From contig JAQJVL010002208.1 in the NCBI GenBank assembly GCA_035578905.1, positions 1 to 64,000 on the forward strand: DNA of 64,000 bases, read 5' to 3'. The stretch is from Stictocephala bisonia. Its lineage: Eukaryota > Arthropoda > Insecta > Hemiptera > Membracidae. The translations under genes were made by a program, and so were the position numbers. Each line of letters opens with the position of its first letter. Within the stretch, counting starts at the first letter, position 1. Below the pieces are notes generated by a model, which was not told the origin of the DNA, made no database searches, and saw nothing but the letters and a program-made list of their open reading frames with translations. Of the stretch, positions 58,300-64,000 are shown one piece after another.

Positions 58300-60275
58300 T
58301 TCTTTCGGATCACATTATCTGTCACCAATTTTTCAGAGGAGACTTAAGGGCCTTGATCACAACTAGGGTGCAGGCCCCGATGGGCCTATACTTAAATACT
58401 GCGCACCCATACTTGCTTACATTTGAGTATACTTTTTAATTCACTTCTGGCTGCCGGGATTTTCCCTACTTGTTTGAAAAGTGGACTCGTCGTCCCAATT
58501 TTTAAGAAGGGTGGCCGTACTGTCTTGGGCGCTGGTTCTTGAGCAGCTCTATTTTTACCTGAAACCCTTCATACATGAGAGTCAACGTGGTTTTCTCCGA
58601 GGACGCTCTACAATATCCAACCTTTTACAGTTTCAGGAATTTGTATTGACCTCTTTTGTCGATTAATGTCAAGTTGACTGCATATACTTAGATTACTCTA
58701 AGGCGTTTGATAGAGTAAATAATGACTTGCTGGTCACAAAACTTGCTGGATATGGAGTGGGTGGTCGGCTTCTGAGTTGGCTGAGAGCTACCTTAAAGGC
58801 CACTCTTTAATAGTAAAATGCAATGGATCTGTCTCCACTCCGTTCTCTGTTATGTTTGGTGTCCCTCAGGGTTCTCACCTTGGTCCTCTTTTATTCATTA
58901 TTTTTGTCAATGATATCTTTAAAAAAATTCCAGCTACTTTCCTTCTGTTTGCGGATGATATAAAGATTTACACCAGGGTCCTCTCTTCATCTGACCGGGA
59001 AAATCTGCAAAGGTCACTTTTCAACATCGTCCAGTGGTGTGTAACAAACACTATGGATCTGAACATATCTAAATGCCAAGTTAACTCGTTCACACGTACA
59101 GTTATATCTTGAAACTTTGATTATCGTATTGGAGGTGAGATCCTTGACAGAGTTGATCGAGTGAAAGACCTTGGAGTTATTCAGACCAGTTCCTTAAGCC
59201 CTGCTGACCATATTGCATTTATCACTTCTATGGCATATTCCCTTCTGGGCTTTATTGGAAGATCAACAAGGAGCTTCAAATTTCAAATTGTACAAATCCA
59301 TGCTGGTCTTATACAAATCTATCGTGCGCCTGTGCTTGAGTAGGCACTGTGATCTGGTCTCCTTACCAACTCGGCCACATAGACGAGTTGAACAGAATGC
59401 AGACACGCTTCATGAGGATGCTTGGCTTGGAGTTTGTCTGGGCTACACCCATATCGCAGCTGGAACAGCGTTTCCAGCTGCAACCTCACCATCATCGGCG
59501 AGTCATCTTTGATCTGTTATTCCTTTTTAAACTGATGGATAGCCCCGACCTTCTGGTGTCAGTTGATTTGAACATCCAAAGAGGAACGAGATCCATGACT
59601 GTCTTTAGCCGGAGATTTCTGCCTACATACTATTCATACAACTGTGGCTTGGCAAGACATCAAAGGCTTGGAAGCATGACGTCTGGGAGGGCTGACTTCT
59701 TCCAGGGATCTGTTTCTTCTTTTAAGAGGAATATTGCCCAGATCGTTGACCAGTTATAAGCTGTGGGAACGGATCCATTAAGTCATGTGTTTGCGTTTAT
59801 TGTTATTATTTTTTTTTTTATGATTGTAGTCATTTACTACAAACTTTGAAGGTTATTAAGGTAATTGATTCATTATGTCATGCGTATGCGTTATTAGCTG
59901 TGTAGCTTTGTTATGTTGGAATACTTAGGCCTATTATTATTGCTACACCATTTTTTGCTACCATTATTGTTGTTATTTACTTTCAAACGTTTAAGGTTGT
60001 TATTGCTGTTTATTAAGTGTGTAGTGTTCACATATTGTTAGCCCTTAATTCTTATCTTATTGTTATCGTATCACTTTCCCTACTTGTTGTTTTGTTATTG
60101 CTATTCAATTGTTTTGTTTGTGATAGGAGTAGAATTTTGTCGATTGCATCCAGTTTACATAGTATTTGCTTGGCCTTAAATGCGTTAAATGTTAGCTTAT
60201 CTTATATATTTATCCATCTACCTTTCTCATTATAAAATTGGTTTTGTACCGTTGGAAATAATTAATAAATAAATC
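58300..60275 (+). pseudogene. 5'-truncated LINE reverse transcriptase (I/jockey group)
   Basis: Plus strand with several shifts and stops: GAGPDGPILKYCAPILAY, AGIFPTCLKSG, VPIFKKGG, ESQRGFLRGRSTISNL, LDYSKAFDRVNNDLL, then an open stretch 58777-59112 with GVPQGSHLGPLLFI and the catalytic LFADDIKIY. After a stop come VKDLGVI and, at 59349-59759, the C-terminal part (ELNRMQTRFMRMLGLE) to a stop. A T-rich 3' UTR follows and ends near AATAATTAATAAATAAAT at about 60270. All RT blocks are present; endonuclease and ORF1 are absent, as in an ordinary 5'-truncated LINE. Confidence 0.88.
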
Positions 60276-60369
60276 GTACAACAAATTATTAAGAAATGTG
60301 TTAAAGGTATTGTATTATTAATATTTTATTTTACTATACACTTTCTAGAGGCTTCAATTTAACTACGTA

Positions 60370-60535
60370 ACAACTGTACATGTATGGGTGGGTAAGTGCG
60401 TCAAACCACTGTACGTGAATGGGTGGGCGGGTAGGTCAGCCCGTTTGCGTGTATGAGTAGTCGGTTGGGTCAATACAGCTGTATGTGTATTAGCAGGTTA
60501 GTGCGTCACAACCACTGTACGTGAATGGGTGAGTA
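60370..60535 (-). repeat. Third site of the CAGTGGTATTGACCCACC minisatellite
   Basis: Four to five units such as ACTGTACGTGAATGGGTGGG and GTAAGTGCGTCAAACC, with cores at about 60373, 60408, 60440, 60477 and 60514. Reverse orientation relative to 10838-11690. Confidence 0.75.
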
Positions 60536-61735
60536 TATATACATTTAATTACACCATCGATTGTTGCCACGATCATATTTAAAAAAATCCGTTGAAATGA
60601 ACAATTGAATGCATTTACTACATTCTACACACTGTTTACAATCACAAATTAAATTGGAATAGAGATAGTAATTTAGTTCCTTTAAAAATAAGATGAGAAG
60701 ATATCCATAAAGGGCTTTGTGTATGAGTTCTTGTTGATGACGAACATCACTCTGCCAAAAAATTCAATAATTACATAACAGACAAAGAATATTTTTGTTT
60801 AATGGCTCGTTATTATTTTACATCAATATACCACTAAAATTGCCAAGTAGACAACTGGAATGGTCTTTTAAAATACAAAATTTGCTTAATATCTTTTGTG
60901 CAAATTACGTTTTCACTTAACATTTATTAACAAAATGACACACTCATTTAATGTGCATTTATGTACCCAGAAAACGCATGTTAATAATTTGTCTTGATTC
61001 ATTTTCTTGAAACTAATTTTTTTTATAGTACATTATACTCCCAAAGTTTTACTCAATTCATTAAATTTGAATTTTGGCAATAAAGTAATTTATTTAAGTA
61101 TTGAAGAATGTGTTTGTAATTAAATTACATGCATACTTTTACTGGAACTATTTTTAAACGAATCATACTTAAAAGTTTCCATGTAAAAATATGTTTAATG
61201 ATATTTATAATTTGTTCCATAAAATACAAAAGATCTGATACATCTTTAAAATGAATATATTACCAGTAAGAAATGCTTGATAGTTGAATGTCGGAGACGT
61301 TTGATAAATTCCGAGAGAAAGGCGTAAGTATGAAACAGGAGATGCCTGACTGAGGGTATGAAGGCCACTAACATTTCCAGGATGCCACAAATGTTGTCCA
61401 AAACGAACCTAGCAGCCAAGGAACTTGATTGTCAAATGTTTACATTTGTTTTCAATTAACGTTTTGTTAAAACAACGTTAGTGATATAAAAACGTTTATG
61501 TATTGTTTATTTAGCTACCTAAATTGTACACCTAAATATTGCATTTTAGACCAATCGAATGTAGTACTTATTTCAAATAATATTCTAAAAACCCAACTTT
61601 GTGTACATATACAATTCAACCATGGGGTTTATAAACTTGTTTGGTAAATAACACTCAGCAGAATAAATTCCTCTCCTAAGTGAAATAAGGAAACAACTTT
61701 TTCTCGCTTTTCATCGTAAAGTTTACTTTTTAAGC
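60536..61735. other. AT-rich intergenic DNA
   Basis: No recognised gene or repeat. Confidence 0.5.
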
Positions 61736-62243
61736 GGAGAATTTATAGTTTTCTGCAGACACACCACTGTCATACGACGTATTGCTTTCAAATGGCTTTT
61801 GGTGTCTTACCTGACTTCCAAACTGACTGCTACAATGTCAGTTTATAGTTTTTTGCAGACATATACTGGTGTAAAAGCCATTAGCCATTTGAAAGCAATA
61901 CGTTGTATAACAGTGATCTGTTATACAACGTATTGCTTTCAAATGGCTTTTGGTGTCTTACCTGACTTCCAAGCTGACTCCTGCAATGTCAGTTTATAGT
62001 TTTCTGCAGACATATACACCACTGTTATATGACGTATTGCTTTCAAATGGCTTTTGGTGTCTCTCCTGACTTCCAAAGTGACTCCTGCAATGTCAGGTTG
62101 TAGTTTTCTGCAGACACATACACCACTGTCATACGACAAATATGTCATAGCTAACAATAGCTTTCAAATGACTTTTGGTGTCTCTCCTGACTTCCAAGGT
62201 GGCTCCTGCAATGTCAGTTTATAGTTTTCTGCAGACATAAACA
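61736..62243. repeat. Tandem repeat of a ~100-120-bp unit, four copies
   Basis: Each copy runs TAGTTTTCTGCAGACA, CACCACTGT.ATACGACG, TATTGCTTTCAAATGGCTTT, TGGTGTCT..CCTGACTTCC, CTGCAATGTCAG. The second copy contains an inverted insertion that makes a perfect hairpin (separate entry). Copies are about 85-95% alike by eye. Confidence 0.9.
61884..61947. repeat. Perfect 30-bp hairpin with 4-base loop
   Basis: The left arm GCCATTTGAAAGCAATACGT followed by TGTATAACAG (61884-61913) is exactly inverted at 61918-61947, with loop TGAT. The right arm is the normal tandem-repeat sequence and the left arm an inverted piece of it. Confidence 0.97.
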
Positions 62244-62299
62244 TAATTAATTGTCATATGAAATAACATTGAGATCTTGTTCGATTTTTTTTCTTTTTA

Positions 62300-62446
62300 C
62301 AAACTTCTCTCGCCAGTTCACATGTGCCTACAGGCATGTGTGTGTACCTCATTCTACGAGAGAAGTACCGACCGTTTGCTCAGTAGGTATTCCAACCTTG
62401 AAAATTGCCCTCCGCAGTCGATACCTACGGCACTGAACCACCATGT
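62300..62446 (-). repeat. tRNA-derived SINE, family A, copy 3
   Basis: Minus strand: GGTGGTTCAGTGCC (A box), AAGGTTGGAATACC (decayed B box), then CGGTCGGTACTTCTCTCG and GCCTGTAGGCACATGTGAAC and CTGGCGAGAGAAG. Colinear with 38172-38340 and 45990-46112. Confidence 0.85.
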
Positions 62447-62577
62447 CGTAGTAAGTCTATGTCATAGACTTTAAATGTAATTAAAACAGTGTAACAATGA
62501 GTTTTGAGATTTATCACACGATTTGTACTATACTTTGCTTGAGGAACCTGGTTATGACCTACTTATACAAATATTAA

Positions 62578-63671
62578 GTTAGATGAGGTGTATCCTAGCT
62601 CACCAATAGTTTAAGGGTCGTTTCTAATATCCTAACACACCAACTTCCATCCCTTGGTCAGGTAGACATCCCCCAGCCTCAACCCCCACTCCAAAATTTT
62701 TTGAATGTCCACGCCATCCCACTTCAAGTCAACTCACTGAAAATCGAAGATGTAATTCTATCGCTGACATTGAAAGGTAAAGAAGGAGTGTGTTATGGAA
62801 AATGTTGTTAGTGAAACGAAGTGGCCAAAATGGTGAATAACAATTGTAAATTTATGTAGATGTTTTCAGTGAAGAGATGGTGAAGTGGGCTTTTGCAAAA
62901 GTTCAAAATGTTGGAAAGGCTATAATACTAACTACTAGATCACTATAATACCTAGGTGCCAATTGTAGTTTTAGATGTTCATTTTATGTTTTTGCATATA
63001 AAATTAATAGATTTTACTCAATTTTTATATGACTTGCGAAATTATTTTAGAAGTTTACATCTAGTGTAAGTCTATTTAAGAAACTAAAAAATACCATTTT
63101 AACACTTCCAAATATATGATAAAGTTTGATTATCCTTACTCTACTACGTTTATTTTATAATCGGTTTATTATACTAAGTCTTACAATGAAAATTTTGAAT
63201 TTTTATTCAAAAATTCACCTTATAAGATTGTGGCCATTAACGTCCTCTATCTCGTAAGAGATCAAACATTTTCATTGAAATAATTATTTGATTACAAGTG
63301 TTACAGCTATTTTATATTATAAGTGGAGTTATTACGCCCAATGAACTTTATAAGTTTTACTTTTTTAACGCTCGGCACTAAGTTACAAGTAAAGGAATTG
63401 AAATAAATGCGTGAATACTACATGTATTTTAGAATTTTAATCAAGTTTATTGTGAGGTACAAATAAATAATCATATCATTATTTGATATATTAAATATCT
63501 GTGATCTTCGGCAGTTAAAAAGTGCTGAAATATGGAGCGAATCCTTTTCCAAGTAGATGTGTAATTGACACCTGAGGGAGTCATCTACCTGACCAAGGGA
63601 CGGAAGTTGGTGAGTTAGGATATAGAAACGACCTTCAAACCATTGGTGAGTTGGAATACAGCCGTTAGATG
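62578..63671. mobile_element. Non-autonomous DNA transposon with ~110-bp TIRs and 8-bp TSD
   Basis: GTTAGATG occurs directly outside both ends (62578-62585 and 63664-63671), an 8-bp target duplication. The element, 62586-63663 (1078 bp), starts AGGTGTATCCTAGCTCACC. Inverted, it ends GGCTGTATTCCAACTCACC. The inverse match continues for about 110 bp through AAGGTCGTTTCTA, ATCCTAAC.CACCAACTTCC and CCCTTGGTCAGGTAGA. The interior has no frame of note. Eight-base duplications are typical of the hAT superfamily, so a hAT-type MITE is likely. Confidence 0.88.
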
Positions 63672-64000
63672 TGCTGCGGAAGTCTAATTCGTGCGGCTTT
63701 CGGAGTAAATTTCTTTAAAATCCTACCTGAATTAATAAATTATAAAACTATTGAAAAGGAAACAATTTTAATGATATACAATTATTACACTTATAACAAT
63801 TTAATTATATTTGAATTACCTAATCCTTTTCGTTTATATGGCAAAAAGTTAGACTTTAGTTAATTTTTGAACACTGTATATTCAAAGGGGCTTATTATTA
63901 ACAACTGTAGCAGATTTTTAAGTGCCTAACACCACCTAAACATTAAGTGATTACTAATTTTTGGATATACTATGTTAATTATTATGCTCACTGTTAACTA
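63672..64000. other. AT-rich DNA at window end
   Basis: A 64-codon open frame at 63669-63863 starts at the element border and resembles nothing known to me. Confidence 0.4.

Overview
This is a repeat-dominated, AT-rich stretch of an animal nuclear genome, most likely an arthropod and probably an insect. The support is a BEL/Pao element, a mariner, jockey/CR1-type LINEs, a Penelope-like relic, tRNA-derived SINEs and scattered AACCTAACCTAA tracts. A hemipteran is my guess, not a demonstration. I found no convincing intact host gene. The only non-transposon protein family I recognise is a frameshifted SENP8/Ulp1-like cysteine protease near 56.4-57.3 kb.

Layout. 1-4 kb is AT-rich DNA with one unclassified interspersed repeat. 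4.0-9.7 kb is a complete BEL/Pao retrotransposon with identical 181-bp LTRs, a tRNA-Tyr primer site and a 1732-codon open polyprotein, inserted in a TA microsatellite. 9.7-13.5 kb holds microsatellites, a CGTCA-rich dispersed repeat and a ~36-bp minisatellite with a 219-bp CA run inside it. 13.5-15.9 kb is a short inverted-repeat element abutting a decayed Ty3/gypsy pol. 16.0-25.5 kb is one 9.5-kb minus-strand LTR element: 1276-bp LTRs, tRNA-Lys primer site, GCCG target duplication and a single coiled-coil ORF, with no pol. 25.5-29 kb has degenerate minisatellites and a pogo/Tigger-like relic. 29-35 kb holds LINE remnants, all on the minus strand. 35-47 kb holds SINEs, a ~1.5-kb inverted-repeat element at 41.6-43.1 kb and a 35-copy 37-bp satellite at 44.5-45.8 kb. 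47.7-52.3 kb is a LINE with a mariner nested in it. 52.3-54.8 kb is a 14-bp satellite with higher-order repeats. 56-60.3 kb holds the protease pseudogene, a Penelope-like GIY-YIG relic and a third LINE. 60-64 kb holds a minisatellite, a ~100-bp tandem repeat containing a perfect 30-bp hairpin, a SINE, and a 1.08-kb inverted-terminal-repeat element with an 8-bp target duplication.

There is no operon or pathway to describe. The relations seen are nesting (mariner in LINE, BEL in TA repeat), dispersal (three copies of one SINE family, four or more copies of an inverted-repeat family, one minisatellite family at three sites) and local amplification. The points most worth following are the 9.5-kb coiled-coil-only LTR element with a fossil primer site inside its LTR, the shared ~36-38-bp period of several unrelated minisatellites, the large inverted-repeat family, and the protease pseudogene with a basic tail.
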